Assembly: GCA_001941135.1 (NCBI GenBank)
Contig: MSHL01000029.1
Location: forward strand, 1 to 41,790
DNA: 41,790 nucleotides
Direction of reading: 5' to 3'
From: Ruminococcus sp. Zagget11
GTDB lineage: Bacteria > Bacillota > Clostridia > Oscillospirales > Ruminococcaceae
Shown here piece by piece: positions 7,001-16,651 of the stretch. Every line of letters starts with the position of its first letter. Position 1 is the stretch's first letter. A model generated the notes under the pieces. It saw only the letters and a program-made list of their open reading frames with translations. It made no database searches and was not told where the DNA came from. Made by a program: the position numbers and the translations under genes.

Positions 7001-8665
7001 ATGGCTGTGTACTATCTCCTTTTTGCGCTCATTTTGGGACTTGCTTATCCTCTTTGTGTAAGAAACCCCTCTCCGAAAAAGAAGCTTCTGTATGTCGCGG
7101 TGACATTCGGATATCTGTTTTTTTTATCGGTTTTCAGATATGGTATCGGGAACGATTATTTCAGCTACCGCAGCATTTTTTATAATTTTGTATACGGCAA
7201 CACCACATGGAAGGATCTTATTAAAGACCTTATGGAGCCCGGCTATATCCTCCTGATGAAAATTGTAAGCATTTTCACAGTGGAATATACGGTGTTCAAC
7301 GGAATAGTTGCTCTGCTTATACTCCTGCCCACCGCATATATCATTTATAGGTATAGTAAAAATGTATGGCTATCCACACTTATGTATGTGTGCATTACGT
7401 TTTTCTACAATTCCATAAACTTCACCCGACAAAGTCTTTCCGTGGCAATAATTTTTCTGGGCTACAGATTTTTCAGGGATAAAAAGCATATCCCCGCAGT
7501 TCTTGTAATACTTGCGGCGGGAATGTTCCATTACACCAGCCTTGTAATGCTGCCTATCTATTTTCTTTCTGTGCTTATAAAGCCCAATGTCAAATCCCTT
7601 TGTGCCCTCAGCGCTGTCGGCGCTCTTATTGTTGTTTTTTCGGAAAGGATATTGCATTTCGTTGTGACGTATATTCTCCCCTTCTACTCGGTCTATGAGG
7701 GAACGCAGTATGTAACAAGGGGACTGTCAAAAAGCTATCTTATTGTACCCGCTTTTCTGCTGATACTCATTGGCGCGGCATATTTTTTGGGCTGGAGAAA
7801 AAAATCCGAATATTCCGCTGTCCTGATGAGCTTTATGTTCTACAGCTTCTTTATATGGATTTTTGTCACAAAGCATTTTATACTCGAACGATTTTCAATG
7901 CCTGTCTATATTTTTACCCTTATTACCGTCCCGGAGGTATTGGATTTTTACAGGGAATATTTTGACGGAAAGGGTGCGGTGAAGCTAAAGGGATTTTTTA
8001 AGCGACTGCCGAAAAGCATTACTCAAAATCCTGTACACAAGGCGGTTTACGCTGTTCTGCTGGCTGTAATGCTGATCTATAACGATTATTGCGCCGCAAG
8101 CGGTGTTCACGGCGTTTTCCCTTACCATTCACTAATTCAAGCTATAGATAAGCTCTCCGAAACGCAGATTGATCGGACGCTTAATTACAGAGATGTATTT
8201 ATCGGCGATGAATATTATGAATTTTTAACAAAGGCTTATAATCACAGGGAGAGGTATACGATAATTGCCGTAATAAAAGGCTATGCGTCAGGAAATCCCG
8301 AGGAAATATATGACAATGCCCTTGTTAAGCTGGGCGCTGAAACAAGGCTTAACGACCTTGACGGAAAAAGCTGCGTAATGGGTTTTACAAACGGCGAATC
8401 GTTCCTTAATATAGTATCCGACGACCTTATTTCCGAGGAGATAACCCTTTATGACGGAAAGGTCACACTGCAGGTTGTAAGCGGCGGCGTAAATGCGGGA
8501 GATACCTGTGAGATTATACTGAACGGCACGGATTATTCAGTGAATGCCGAGGGCGTTAATTTTATCGTTTTTGACAATTACCTCGAAAAGATGATAGATG
8601 CGCATGGATACGACCTACGCGACTGGAATCTGAAATATTACTATACAAGCAAATATATCTTTTAA
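7001..8665 (+). CDS. EpsG-family polysaccharide polymerase-like protein with a C-terminal extracellular domain
   Basis: Residues 1-365 form about ten transmembrane helices of the EpsG/Wzy-like polymerase family, with typical markers FRYGIGNDYFSYRSIF near the start, SINFTRQSLSVAI near residue 145 and MFHYTSLVMLP near residue 178. Such proteins polymerise exopolysaccharide repeat units. Residues 395-554 form a soluble beta-rich extension resembling the interleukin-like ILEI/FAM3 fold (RDVFIGDEYYEFLTKAYNHR, VNFIVFDNYLEKMIDAHGYD). No glycosyltransferases or export genes lie next to it, so it is an orphan. The stop overlaps the stop of the convergent AraC gene: both use the palindrome TTAA at 8662-8665. 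Confidence 0.78.
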   Translation: MAVYYLLFALILGLAYPLCVRNPSPKKKLLYVAVTFGYLFFLSVFRYGIGNDYFSYRSIFYNFVYGNTTWKDLIKDLMEPGYILLMKIVSIFTVEYTVFNGIVALLILLPTAYIIYRYSKNVWLSTLMYVCITFFYNSINFTRQSLSVAIIFLGYRFFRDKKHIPAVLVILAAGMFHYTSLVMLPIYFLSVLIKPNVKSLCALSAVGALIVVFSERILHFVVTYILPFYSVYEGTQYVTRGLSKSYLIVPAFLLILIGAAYFLGWRKKSEYSAVLMSFMFYSFFIWIFVTKHFILERFSMPVYIFTLITVPEVLDFYREYFDGKGAVKLKGFFKRLPKSITQNPVHKAVYAVLLAVMLIYNDYCAASGVHGVFPYHSLIQAIDKLSETQIDRTLNYRDVFIGDEYYEFLTKAYNHRERYTIIAVIKGYASGNPEEIYDNALVKLGAETRLNDLDGKSCVMGFTNGESFLNIVSDDLISEEITLYDGKVTLQVVSGGVNAGDTCEIILNGTDYSVNAEGVNFIVFDNYLEKMIDAHGYDLRDWNLKYYYTSKYIF

Positions 8666-9463
8666 TCGAAGCCGCGTACACCGCTGCGGCGATATTGTGT
8701 GGGTGTCATTCCCGTTCGCTCCCTGAATTGGCGCATAAATGTGTATTCATTGGCATAACCGCAGCGATAGGCTATCTCGGAAACGGTGAGCATTGTGGCT
8801 GAAAGCAGCTGCGATGCTCGTTGTATTCTGCCGCTTATAGCATCTTCGGTAATACTCGTGCCGAACATACGCTTATATCGGTGCTGCAAGCCGGAACGGC
8901 TCATTCCGACAGCCTCTGCAAGCTCATCTATGGATTTTGCCCGTTCGGGAAAGCTGTAAAGCTCGGTGCGAAGTCTGATTAGGTTTTCGCTGCCGCTTGC
9001 GGAAAGGTTTGGTGAGGGCTGGGGTATTCCCGATGCAATTCGCGCCAGCTTCATGAACAGTATTTCCATATAATGATCTTCCATTTTTTTCGGTGAATTT
9101 GTCGTTGCTGTAATGCTCATAGGACATTATACGCATGATTCCGGAAGCCTCGTCCAGATTTTTCGATTCAATGACAGTATTTATAGGTATTCCCATTTGA
9201 GAAAAATAATCCTCGTAGGGCGACCAACCTCCGAAAAAGAGCCAATCGTCCTCGTAGCACCCACCGTTGCCCGAATATTTTACGGGAATTTTCGGTGATA
9301 AGAGTACAAATGAATTGCTTTCGGTTCTGTACTCTCTTTCGCCTATATAAAAAGCAGCAGGTGTCTTTACCAGCAGCAAAAGCCAGCACCCTATACCGGA
9401 CGGACAATTCATTTCAAACTCCTCGTCATGTCTGTAGCCGCAGCCGATAGAATCTATTTTCAT
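8662..9463 (-). pseudogene. AraC-family regulator, frameshifted at an A7 run
   Basis: Two pieces join into one normal AraC-family protein of about 266 residues. The N-terminal part (9463 down to about 9091) carries a cupin-like sensor (PAAFYIGEREYRTESNSFVL, then CYEDDWLFFGG). The C-terminal part to 8662 carries two helix-turn-helices (SIDELAEAVGMSRSGLQHRY; LTVSEIAYRCGYANEYTFMR). They are out of frame by one base at a run of seven T on the plus strand (9084-9090). Six would give FTEKMEDHYMEILFMKLA. Either a real +1 mutation, transcriptional slippage or a homopolymer error. AAGGAG precedes the ATG. Target genes are not obvious. Confidence 0.82.
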
Positions 9464-9620
9464 AAAAAACTCCTTTTAAGAATATTGTACCACTTAATCA
9501 AATCATTTCCGCTAATATTTTTTTCGGTTGCACACACAATATTATTGCAAGCCCAAAGAGAAACGATAAAGCAAAAAATAAAATCGTTTCACAAATCAGA
9601 ACAAAAGGAGAAATAATAGT

Positions 9621-9812
9621 ATGAAAAGCGATAATCTTACTGCTCAGGGCAGAGAAACTCTTGAAAGATTTAAGATGGAGGCTGCCAACGAAGTGGGCGT
9701 AAACCTCAGAAACGGATATAACGGTGACCTTACCTCCAGAGAGGCAGGCTCTATCGGCGGTATGATGGTTAAAAAGATGATTGACAGCTACAAGAGCGGC
9801 GCTAAGTCATAA
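9621..9812 (+). CDS. Alpha/beta-type small acid-soluble spore protein
   Basis: A 63-residue DNA-coating protein of the forespore, with the family core ANEVGVNLRNGYNGDLTSRE followed by AGSIGGMMVKKMI. The GPR protease recognises the region around EAANEVGV during germination. AAAGGAG lies 9 bases before the ATG. A forespore (sigma G) promoter would be expected upstream, but I could not assign one. A strong hairpin follows the gene. Confidence 0.95.
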   Translation: MKSDNLTAQGRETLERFKMEAANEVGVNLRNGYNGDLTSREAGSIGGMMVKKMIDSYKSGAKS

Positions 9813-9842
9813 CCATATAAAAATATTGTACTGAATAGTACC

Positions 9843-9882
9843 AACGGCAGATATTGTGATACAGTTCACAGTATCTGCCGTT
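9843..9882 (+). terminator. Terminator hairpin after the spore protein gene
   Basis: AACGGCAGATA and TATCTGCCGTT form an 11-bp stem, extended by imperfect TTGTGA/TCACAG pairing, followed by TTTATGTC. It lies between convergent genes and may serve both. Confidence 0.65.
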
Positions 9883-9908
9883 TATGTCATTATGTCCACA
9901 TCGGATAT

Positions 9909-11141
9909 TTATAATCCACTTTGACGTTTAAGGTCAACGCAGGCAACAATCATTTCGCCCTTTTTGTTGTAAAATTTCGAGGAAATGGTTTTACAGCTTT
10001 TACCTGTCGCATTGGATATGTACCAGCCCGATATGAACGGATCCTCAATCTGCTCCTTAATGGCATAGAAATAGTTCTTTATATCATGGTGCGTTCCCAT
10101 AAGCGCGGGGTGATATCCCTCGAGTATTTCTATGTCATCGGTCATAACGGTATCGGTTATCTGAAATCCGTCCGAGTTAATAAGAAAGGCACACTCGATT
10201 TCGTTATGCTCCGCAACATAGCGCTTAAGCTCCTCATTGTAATTATCATGCTCGGAATCGGAAAGTCGGTTCACCAAATCGTATATTATCCGCCTATAGC
10301 TTTCAAGGCTCAAATTAGCAACGGTTGCATTCTTTTTTGTGGAAATATTCAGCCGCTGTGCCGCGTCCTCAACCCGTATACGCACTTCATTGGTAAAAAG
10401 GTAATTAAACTGCTCCGGCTTTTGGAAATAAAAGCCTTGAAAATAATCAACGCCCATAAGCATACAGGTAATAACCTCATCCACCGTTTCAACGCCCTCC
10501 GCAACAGTCATTGCGCCTATCTGCTTTGCGACGCTTATTATGGACTTGAACACCTCTTGATTGTATGTGTTGGTGTCAATGTTTGAAACGATTGCACGGT
10601 CAATCTTGATTATATCGGGATTTATAAGCATAATGCGGTTTAGGGTATCAAGACCGTTTGATACGTTGTCAAGAGCGATCAAAAATCCCTTTGAACGGTA
10701 AAAATCCACAAACATCAGCAGGTTGTATGAATCCTTTACCCGTGATTCGTTAAGCTCAATCACAATATTCTGCGGATGGATATTGTTTTCCGCCGCAGTT
10801 TTTTGTATTTCTCCCGTACCCGATGTAATGCCGTTGAGTACGGAGGCTTCAAAGTTTATAAACAGGGTTGGGGCGCTGCTTTGAGCGGTAAACGCTTTCA
10901 TTGCCTTTTCCCTGCATATACGATCCAGCTCTAAGGTGCGGTTTTCGCTTTTGGCATAATCAAAAAGGAAAAAGGGAGATATTAACCGACCCTCGTAAAC
11001 TCCCCGTGAAAGTGCCTCAAGTCCGATAAATTTCCTTGTATTAAGGGAATAGATGGGCTGAAATTCAACGGTTATATCCCCGTTATCGATAATATTGCGG
11101 ACTATTTCCGGTGTTATATTCACTGATAACGCTCCATTCAA
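9909..11141 (-). CDS. EAL-domain protein with C-terminal sensor domain, possibly catalytically impaired
   Basis: A 410-residue protein. Residues 10-250 form an EAL domain of the cyclic di-GMP phosphodiesterase family, with LEALSRG, LFINFEAS, VIELNES, IIKID, VAEGVET and QGFYFQKP. The usual Asp-Asp metal pair (LDDFGxG) reads LDNVSNG, so one metal ligand is Asn. The protein may therefore bind rather than cut the nucleotide. Residues 270-410 resemble a Cache/PDC-like sensor (ECAFLINSDGFQITDTVM, then DPFISGWYIS), comparable to the YkuI layout, with no transmembrane helix. It follows the 136-residue membrane protein by 21 bases on the same strand and is probably co-transcribed with it. Confidence 0.83.
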   Translation of the reverse strand: MNGALSVNITPEIVRNIIDNGDITVEFQPIYSLNTRKFIGLEALSRGVYEGRLISPFFLFDYAKSENRTLELDRICREKAMKAFTAQSSAPTLFINFEASVLNGITSGTGEIQKTAAENNIHPQNIVIELNESRVKDSYNLLMFVDFYRSKGFLIALDNVSNGLDTLNRIMLINPDIIKIDRAIVSNIDTNTYNQEVFKSIISVAKQIGAMTVAEGVETVDEVITCMLMGVDYFQGFYFQKPEQFNYLFTNEVRIRVEDAAQRLNISTKKNATVANLSLESYRRIIYDLVNRLSDSEHDNYNEELKRYVAEHNEIECAFLINSDGFQITDTVMTDDIEILEGYHPALMGTHHDIKNYFYAIKEQIEDPFISGWYISNATGKSCKTISSKFYNKKGEMIVACVDLKRQSGL

Positions 11142-11162
11142 TGTAGCTTTGATTTTTTCGGC

Positions 11163-11573
11163 TTACACACCGACATATTTCACAAGGTGGGGCTTGTCAA
11201 GAACCTCCTCCAAGCCCTGCGCCTTGTTGTTTTTTTCGTCAATTTTCAGGCAAATGCGGTTATAAATGCAATAAAGCTTTTGTGTGGTATTTTCGATGAA
11301 AAAGTAATACCCCAAATAGCAGAATGCAAGTATAAGCAGCAGCGCATCGACAATGGCAAAGGCAGTAATGCTTGTTATAAAGAAGATAACAAGACCGATA
11401 AAAAGTATGATAATAACCATAATAGTTACCATCAGATGAATAAGCCGTTCATGCTGAATAAATTCTATTTGCTGCAAATGCTCCTTTTTCAAGGCATCCA
11501 AATCTATTTTTCCGCTTTCATCGGCAAGAGCGGCTTCCACCGCTTTAAGATAGGCTGTTATGTATTGTCCCAT
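11163..11573 (-). CDS. Small two-helix membrane protein upstream of the EAL gene
   Basis: A 136-residue protein. A charged N-terminal helix (AVEAALADESGKIDLDALKK) is followed by two membrane spans (LMVTIMVIIILFIGLVIFF, AIVDALLLILAFCYLGYYFF) and a cytoplasmic tail. ATG at 11573 is preceded by GGAGGCTATATC. I do not recognise a family. Position before the EAL gene suggests a role in the same signalling unit, which is inference only. Confidence 0.6.
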   Translation of the reverse strand: MGQYITAYLKAVEAALADESGKIDLDALKKEHLQQIEFIQHERLIHLMVTIMVIIILFIGLVIFFITSITAFAIVDALLLILAFCYLGYYFFIENTTQKLYCIYNRICLKIDEKNNKAQGLEEVLDKPHLVKYVGV

Positions 11574-11729
11574 GATATAGCCTCCCAACATTTTATAGAC
11601 ATTATAATTATATCATATTTTTTTGCCAATTACAATATAGTAAGCAAAATTTTATGAAAAAATTAACGATTTTTTGCCCTTGCTTCCCAACAGCGTAGAA
11701 TTAGAATTAATCCGTCTTTTCATGAATAC

Positions 11730-11758
11730 TTGACATCTTTCCTTGAGTGTGGTATAAT
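11730..11758 (+). promoter_or_regulatory. Consensus sigma-A promoter for metY and radical SAM gene
   Basis: TTGACA (11730-11735), 17-base spacer, TATAAT (11753-11758), about 67 bases before the metY start. No SAM riboswitch or T-box was seen in the short leader. Confidence 0.8.
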
Positions 11759-11825
11759 TTCTCTTGGAAATTGCATAGGAAAATTGTATTTTTCCATATT
11801 TTATATTTAAGGCGGTAATGTTGCA

Positions 11826-13112
11826 ATGAAAGAATTAAAAGCTGATGCAAAAATCGAAACCAAATGTCTCCATGCGGGCTATACCCCTAAAAACGGTGAG
11901 CCGAGGGTAGTGCCTATTGTACAAAGCACAACCTATGTTTATGATTCCACAAACGATGTGGCGGACGTTTTTGACGACCCCACTAAGAGCCTTATATATT
12001 CCCGTTTTGAGAACCCCACCACAGATGCGGTTGAAAAGAAGATTGCCGCACTGGAAGGCGGCGTTGCGGCTATGTGTACCTCAAGCGGACAGGCTGCAAC
12101 CCTTTGCTCCATACTTAATATATGCGAGTGCGGCGACAGCTTTATCGCATCATCGGCTATATACGGCGGCACTATAAATCTTTTTGCCGTTACTTTTAAA
12201 AAGCTGGGTATTGAATGTATTTTCGTGGATGCCAATGCAACCGAGGAGGATCTTAACGCCGCTTTCAAGCCTAATACCAAGGCTGTATTCGGCGAAACAA
12301 TAGCCAACCCTGCAGTTAATGTTCTTGATATCGAGCTTTGGGCAAAGGCTGCTCATGCGCACGGTGTTCCCCTTATTGTGGACAATACCTTTGCAACTCC
12401 CATACTCTGCCGACCTATCGAATGGGGAGCGGATATAGTTATACACTCCACATCAAAGTATATGGACGGTCATGCAGTTCAGGTAGGCGGTGTAATTGTT
12501 GACTCGGGTAAATTTGACTGGACAAACGGTAATTTCCCGTCAATGACCGAGCCTGACGAAAGCTATCACGGAACGGTATATACCGAGAAATATTCCTTTG
12601 CGCCTTATATAGTTAAGGCAAGAATGCAGCTTATGAGAGATTTTGGCTGTTATCCCGCCGCAAACTCATCGTTCCTGCTTAATCTTGGACTGGAAACACT
12701 GGCTATCAGAATGAAGCAGTATTGCGAGAACGGTCTTACGGTTGCTAAATTCCTGAAGTCCTCCGACAAGGTTGAGTCTGTAACCTATGCCGCTCTTGAG
12801 GATGATAAGTGCCATAAGTTAGCCGAAAAGTATCTTCCCTTGGGCGTAAGCGGAGTAATATCCTTTGCCGTAAAGGGCGGCAGACCCGCTGCAATACGCT
12901 TTATGGACAGCCTTACCCTTGCTTCAAATGAGGTTCATGTGGCTGATATACGTACCTGCGTACTTCATCCCGCTTCCGCAACCCACAGACAGCTTACCGA
13001 TGAGCAGCTCGTGGCGGCAGGAATTGACGGCGGAATGATTCGTCTTTCCGTGGGACTGGAGAATATCGACGATATACTTGATGATGTTCGTCAGGCACTG
13101 GATAAGATTTAA
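11826..13112 (+). CDS. metY: O-acetylhomoserine sulfhydrylase
   Basis: A cytoplasmic PLP enzyme of the Cys/Met metabolism family that makes homocysteine from O-acetylhomoserine and sulfide. At 428 residues it has the usual length. Visible motifs are TKCLHAGYTPKNGEPRVVPI, RFENPTTDAVEKKIAALEGG, the PLP-phosphate segment SSGQAA, VDNTFATP and the PLP lysine in IHSTSKYMDGH. The C-terminal HPASATHRQLT and RLSVGLEN are typical. A downstream cystathionine-type beta/gamma specificity cannot be fully excluded, but length and N-terminus favour MetY. The next gene starts 5 bases after the stop. Confidence 0.92.
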   Translation: MKELKADAKIETKCLHAGYTPKNGEPRVVPIVQSTTYVYDSTNDVADVFDDPTKSLIYSRFENPTTDAVEKKIAALEGGVAAMCTSSGQAATLCSILNICECGDSFIASSAIYGGTINLFAVTFKKLGIECIFVDANATEEDLNAAFKPNTKAVFGETIANPAVNVLDIELWAKAAHAHGVPLIVDNTFATPILCRPIEWGADIVIHSTSKYMDGHAVQVGGVIVDSGKFDWTNGNFPSMTEPDESYHGTVYTEKYSFAPYIVKARMQLMRDFGCYPAANSSFLLNLGLETLAIRMKQYCENGLTVAKFLKSSDKVESVTYAALEDDKCHKLAEKYLPLGVSGVISFAVKGGRPAAIRFMDSLTLASNEVHVADIRTCVLHPASATHRQLTDEQLVAAGIDGGMIRLSVGLENIDDILDDVRQALDKI

Positions 13113-13117
13113 GGATA

Positions 13118-14032
13118 ATGGAAACCGCTGACATTGATTTCCTTATATCCCCCTGCCGAATCTGTCCGAGAAAATGCGGCGCAGATAGGCAAAGCTCCGT
13201 AGGATTCTGCGGAGCGGGGAAAAATCCCCGTGTAGCCAAGGCTTATCTTCATATGTGGGAGGAGCCGTGCATTTCAGGCACAAGGGGTTCGGGAACGGTC
13301 TTTTTTTCGGGCTGCAGCTTAAAATGCTGCTACTGCCAAAATTACAAAATATCCGCCGAAAGCTTTGGGGCGGATATATCACCCAAGGCTTTGGGGGATA
13401 TATTTCTGCGCCTTAGGGATAAGGGAGCACACAACATAAACCTTGTGACTCCCACCCACTATATTCCCCAGATAATTATTGCCCTTGACAGCGTAAAGCA
13501 CAGGCTTGATATACCGATTGTGTACAACACCGGCGGATACGATTCGGTATCGTCCCTGAAATTGATTGACGATTATATTGACATATACCTTACCGATATA
13601 AAATACCGCAGCAGTGTTCTGTCAAAGAAATATTCCGATGCGGAGGATTATTTCGATGTTGCATCGGCAGCGGCCGAATTTATGATTTCTCAAAAAGGAA
13701 AGCCTGTTTTTGACGAAAGCGGTCTTATGAAAAGCGGAGTAATAATAAGGCATATGGTGCTTCCCTCATGCAGGCGGGATTCGGAGGATATTTTGGATTA
13801 TATTCACTCCGAATTTGGCTGCGGCAGCTTCCTGCTTAGCCTTATGAGCCAGTATACGCCCTTTTACAGAAGTAGTGAGCATAAGGAAATTAACCGCCGT
13901 ATTTCAACCTATGAATACGAATGCGTTGTGGAAAAAGCAAGAGAGCTTGGCTTTGAGGGGTATATGCAGGAGCGTTCCTCGGCAAAGGAGGAATATACAC
14001 CCGATTTCGATTTATCGGGTGTGTTTGAGTGA
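13118..14032 (+). CDS. Radical SAM protein related to pyruvate formate-lyase activating enzymes (PflX-like)
   Basis: A 304-residue radical SAM enzyme. An N-terminal cysteine cluster (CRICPRKCGADR) is followed by the 4Fe-4S motif CSLKCCYCQNY at about residue 67, where CxxxCxxC binds the cluster that cleaves SAM. Further landmarks are NLVTPTHYIP, IVYNTGGYD and LTDIKY. This is the set often annotated as putative pyruvate formate-lyase activating enzyme; the true substrate is not known to me. It is 5 bases downstream of metY and probably co-transcribed, with no obvious functional link. A strong hairpin follows. Confidence 0.85.
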   Translation: METADIDFLISPCRICPRKCGADRQSSVGFCGAGKNPRVAKAYLHMWEEPCISGTRGSGTVFFSGCSLKCCYCQNYKISAESFGADISPKALGDIFLRLRDKGAHNINLVTPTHYIPQIIIALDSVKHRLDIPIVYNTGGYDSVSSLKLIDDYIDIYLTDIKYRSSVLSKKYSDAEDYFDVASAAAEFMISQKGKPVFDESGLMKSGVIIRHMVLPSCRRDSEDILDYIHSEFGCGSFLLSLMSQYTPFYRSSEHKEINRRISTYEYECVVEKARELGFEGYMQERSSAKEEYTPDFDLSGVFE

Positions 14033-14083
14033 GAAAAATAGAATTTCAAGCGCTTATAGACAGTAATAACTGAATGAGGATAA

Positions 14084-14128
14084 AAAATAACAGGGCATAT
14101 GATTTTTTCCTTCATATGCCCTGTTTTA
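14084..14128. terminator. Bidirectional terminator between the radical SAM gene and ureD
   Basis: ACAGGGCATATG (14090-14101) pairs perfectly with CATATGCCCTGT (14113-14124). TTTTATT follows on the plus strand and TTATTTTTTA on the minus strand, so it can stop both convergent transcripts. Confidence 0.85.
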
Positions 14129-14863
14129 TTGCTTTATTCCACGTATCACATCCGCAAAAAGCTCCGCGATATCCTCTCCCGCGCTGCCAAAGGCACGGAT
14201 GCATATTCCCTCTTTGGCTTTTGTCATTGCAGCCTCCGCACCACCGCTTTTCGGCAGCTTATCTCCGATATTTTCACCGAAAATATACATCATTCCACAG
14301 TGTGAATATCCCTCGAAAAAGCCTATTCCCGCCAAATCGCATTTCGAGGGCACAAGCCTCCGATTGTCCAGAAAGCAGAGTCTTTCATCGGAATATACCG
14401 CTGTTCTCGTGCGGTAGCTTTTAAAGGCAAAGCGTTCATTCATGGCAATGCGTCCTGCGGACAGAATATCGGTCATGATAAATTTACTTCCGCTTTCAAG
14501 ATGTATTTCCGTGCTGTCACAGAAAGCACTGCCTGCAAAGGGTATGGTGGGGGTGGGAAGATAATGAAGCCTGCCGCCGCTTTCCACGGTAATTCTTATT
14601 CGCCGCGAAGAGCCTTTTTTACCCGACTTAAATATCTTTGTATACGATTGCTCGGTGAATTTAAGTGCCGCTCCTTTCCTTACAGTCAGGCTTATATCGT
14701 AAAAATCGCCCTCCAATATACCTGCGGCGGCGGCCATCATCATAACCTCGGTGTAACCGTCACGGTAGAAGGGCTGAGCGATTTTCAGCGGCGCTGTAAA
14801 GCTGCTGTGAGTTATTACGGTTTGTCCGTTTCTGTTTTCGGCGGTCAAATTAAGAATACTCAT
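14126..14863 (-). CDS. ureD: Urease accessory protein UreD (UreH)
   Basis: A 245-residue urease maturation scaffold that joins UreF and UreG on apo-urease for nickel insertion. Family features are [32 protein letters not shown], the [12 protein letters not shown] segment and [14 protein letters not shown]. Last gene of the operon; its ATG overlaps the ureG stop by 4 bases (ATGA), typical of coupling. Length is slightly below the usual 270 residues, mostly at the C-terminus, which is variable in the family. Confidence 0.9.
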   Translation of the reverse strand: MSILNLTAENRNGQTVITHSSFTAPLKIAQPFYRDGYTEVMMMAAAAGILEGDFYDISLTVRKGAALKFTEQSYTKIFKSGKKGSSRRIRITVESGGRLHYLPTPTIPFAGSAFCDSTEIHLESGSKFIMTDILSAGRIAMNERFAFKSYRTRTAVYSDERLCFLDNRRLVPSKCDLAGIGFFEGYSHCGMMYIFGENIGDKLPKSGGAEAAMTKAKEGICIRAFGSAGEDIAELFADVIRGIKQ

Positions 14864-15471
14864 TTCAGATCCTCAAAAAGAACGTATTTTTTTATCCATG
14901 CTATAATTTCATCAACGCCCTCAAGTGTCATAAGATTGCTGAAAATAAATGGTCGTCCGTTTCTCACCCTCGCCGAATCAGATGCCATTACCTCAAGGCT
15001 TGCTCCGACCATCGGCGCAAGGTCTGTTTTGTTTATAACAAGCAGATCGGAGCGTGTTACTCCGGGGCCGCCCTTACGGGGAATTTTTTCGCCCTGTGCC
15101 ACATCTATTACATAAATCGATGCATCCGCCAGATCCGGAGAAAAGGTTGCGGAAAGATTATCTCCCCCGCTTTCGATAAAGATAATCTTCACGTCAGGGA
15201 ATTTTTCCGCCATTTCCTCAACCGCTTCAAGATTCATGGAGCAATCCTCTCTTATTGCGGTATGGGGACATCCTCCTGTTTCCACGCCCACTATCCTTTC
15301 GGCAGGAAGCGCCGAATTTTTTATAAGAAATTCCGCATCCTCCTTTGTGTAAATGTCATTGGTAACAACGCAGATGCTGTATTCCTCCGACATTTTTCTC
15401 GTCAGCCGTTCAATAAGCGCGGTTTTTCCCGACCCTACAGGTCCTCCCACACCGATTTTTACATATGACAT
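14860..15471 (-). CDS. ureG: Urease accessory GTPase UreG
   Basis: A 203-residue SIMIBI-class GTPase that drives nickel delivery to urease. The P-loop is [14 protein letters not shown] at residues 7-20. Switch and metal motifs follow: [29 protein letters not shown] (with the conserved Cys-Pro-His nickel ligands), [13 protein letters not shown] and the guanine-specificity NKTD. It starts 17 bases after the ureF stop. Very secure. Confidence 0.97.
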   Translation of the reverse strand: MSYVKIGVGGPVGSGKTALIERLTRKMSEEYSICVVTNDIYTKEDAEFLIKNSALPAERIVGVETGGCPHTAIREDCSMNLEAVEEMAEKFPDVKIIFIESGGDNLSATFSPDLADASIYVIDVAQGEKIPRKGGPGVTRSDLLVINKTDLAPMVGASLEVMASDSARVRNGRPFIFSNLMTLEGVDEIIAWIKKYVLFEDLK

Positions 15472-15488
15472 ATAAGCACTCCTTTTGT

Positions 15489-16157
15489 TTATGAAATATA
15501 CAGTCTTGCGGGCAGGGCTTCATGCTCCATGGAACGCAAATCAAATCCGCTTCCGCCTATGCCCAAATCGTATAAAGACACGTTCAGCGCCTTTTGTACC
15601 GTTTCGGGAATACCGTCAATCATTTCCGATAAAGCCGACTGACCGTCCGACTGCCGCAGAGGTACAAGCTTTACCGCATGATTAACGGAAGCTGACAGCA
15701 GGCTGTAGCAGTACATTTCCAGACTTTCCGTCAAATTCGCCCCTATATCGCGGATAAACAGACCCATTGCCACAGGGTGACTGCCCGCAAGCACGCCCGC
15801 TGCTATCCTTTCGCTATACTCCTCCAACAACGGACAGCTGTTCAGCAAGGCTTCGGATTTTATAAATCTCCGACAGAGCTTTTCGCTGCCGCTTCTAAGC
15901 TCCAAGGGTGATTTAGATGCGGAGAAAAGCTCGTCCAAAAGGGCGTAGTCCTCACCTTTGGCAGCCTTTGCCGCAAATCCGAGATCACCTGTGGGGAGAG
16001 TGTAAACGTATGCTTTCAGAAATCTCAGCAGGCTCTCCCTGTCACTGACTATTCCCCTTTGGACATAGGTTTCCATGCCGTTGGACAGGGTAAATGCACC
16101 TATGGGGAAAAGGGGATCTATCGCCTGCATAACCTTTATCAGGCTTACGTTATTCAT
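15489..16157 (-). CDS. ureF: Urease accessory protein UreF
   Basis: A 222-residue partner of UreG and UreD that gates GTP hydrolysis. Typical motifs are [20 protein letters not shown] near the start, [12 protein letters not shown] in the middle and the helical [22 protein letters not shown] segment. ATG at 16157 is chosen because the protein family begins just before [14 protein letters not shown] and GGAG lies 9-10 bases upstream. It overlaps the ureE 3' end by 8 bases. A longer in-frame extension to 16256 would lie inside ureE and is unlikely. Confidence 0.92.
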   Translation of the reverse strand: MNNVSLIKVMQAIDPLFPIGAFTLSNGMETYVQRGIVSDRESLLRFLKAYVYTLPTGDLGFAAKAAKGEDYALLDELFSASKSPLELRSGSEKLCRRFIKSEALLNSCPLLEEYSERIAAGVLAGSHPVAMGLFIRDIGANLTESLEMYCYSLLSASVNHAVKLVPLRQSDGQSALSEMIDGIPETVQKALNVSLYDLGIGGSGFDLRSMEHEALPARLYIS

Positions 16158-16641
16158 GGGAATGTTCTCCGTGGTGCGAATGACTGTGAATATGATTTCC
16201 CTGTGAATCGGTATGGGCATGTCCCTTACACTCCGTATATCCCGTGAACTTTTCATGCACCTTTACAGCATTAAAGCCCAGTCTTTTAATATACTCGAAT
16301 GTAGGCGCATCATAGGGGAATTTAACGTTATTCTCGCCTATAGCGAGGGATAAGTGACGGTTCCCCAGCTCAAAGCAAAGTCTGCCCATTTCCCTCATGG
16401 TAAAAACATCAACGCTTACCAAATCGGACGGCGCAATCGCAACAGCTATAACGCGGCTTTCATCCTCGTATATTATGTCATTTTCATTCAAAGGCGCATC
16501 TATCTTTATTCCTATCTCCTCGCCGCTGTCGGTGATTTTCCGCAGCAGCCTTTTATCCCGCTCAAACCAGTCTATATATACATATTCCACGGTTTTATCC
16601 GTTTTTTCAAGCTTTCCGTAAATTTTCTCCGTAATCAACAA
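16150..16641 (-). CDS. ureE: Urease nickel chaperone UreE (TTG start)
   Basis: About 163 residues with the UreE domains (ITEKIYGKLE, GNRHLSLAIGENNVKFPYDA) and a His-rich nickel-binding tail, HAHTDSQGNHIHSHSHHGEH. There is no ATG at the right place: two TTG codons at 16641 and 16638 follow AAGGAGG at 5 and 8 bases, so translation most likely starts at TTG. The frame is open further up to 16722, but that part lies inside ureC and does not look like UreE. Last step of nickel loading before UreG. Confidence 0.9.
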   Translation of the reverse strand: MLITEKIYGKLEKTDKTVEYVYIDWFERDKRLLRKITDSGEEIGIKIDAPLNENDIIYEDESRVIAVAIAPSDLVSVDVFTMREMGRLCFELGNRHLSLAIGENNVKFPYDAPTFEYIKRLGFNAVKVHEKFTGYTECKGHAHTDSQGNHIHSHSHHGEHSHE

Positions 16642-16651
16642 TCCTTCCTCC

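Noticed and set aside
11640-11825. SAM riboswitch or T-box upstream of metY
   Set aside because: The leader after the promoter is only about 60 bases and shows no such fold.
16157-16256. Longer N-terminus for UreF and for UreE
   Set aside because: The extra residues lie inside the upstream genes in another frame and do not resemble the families.
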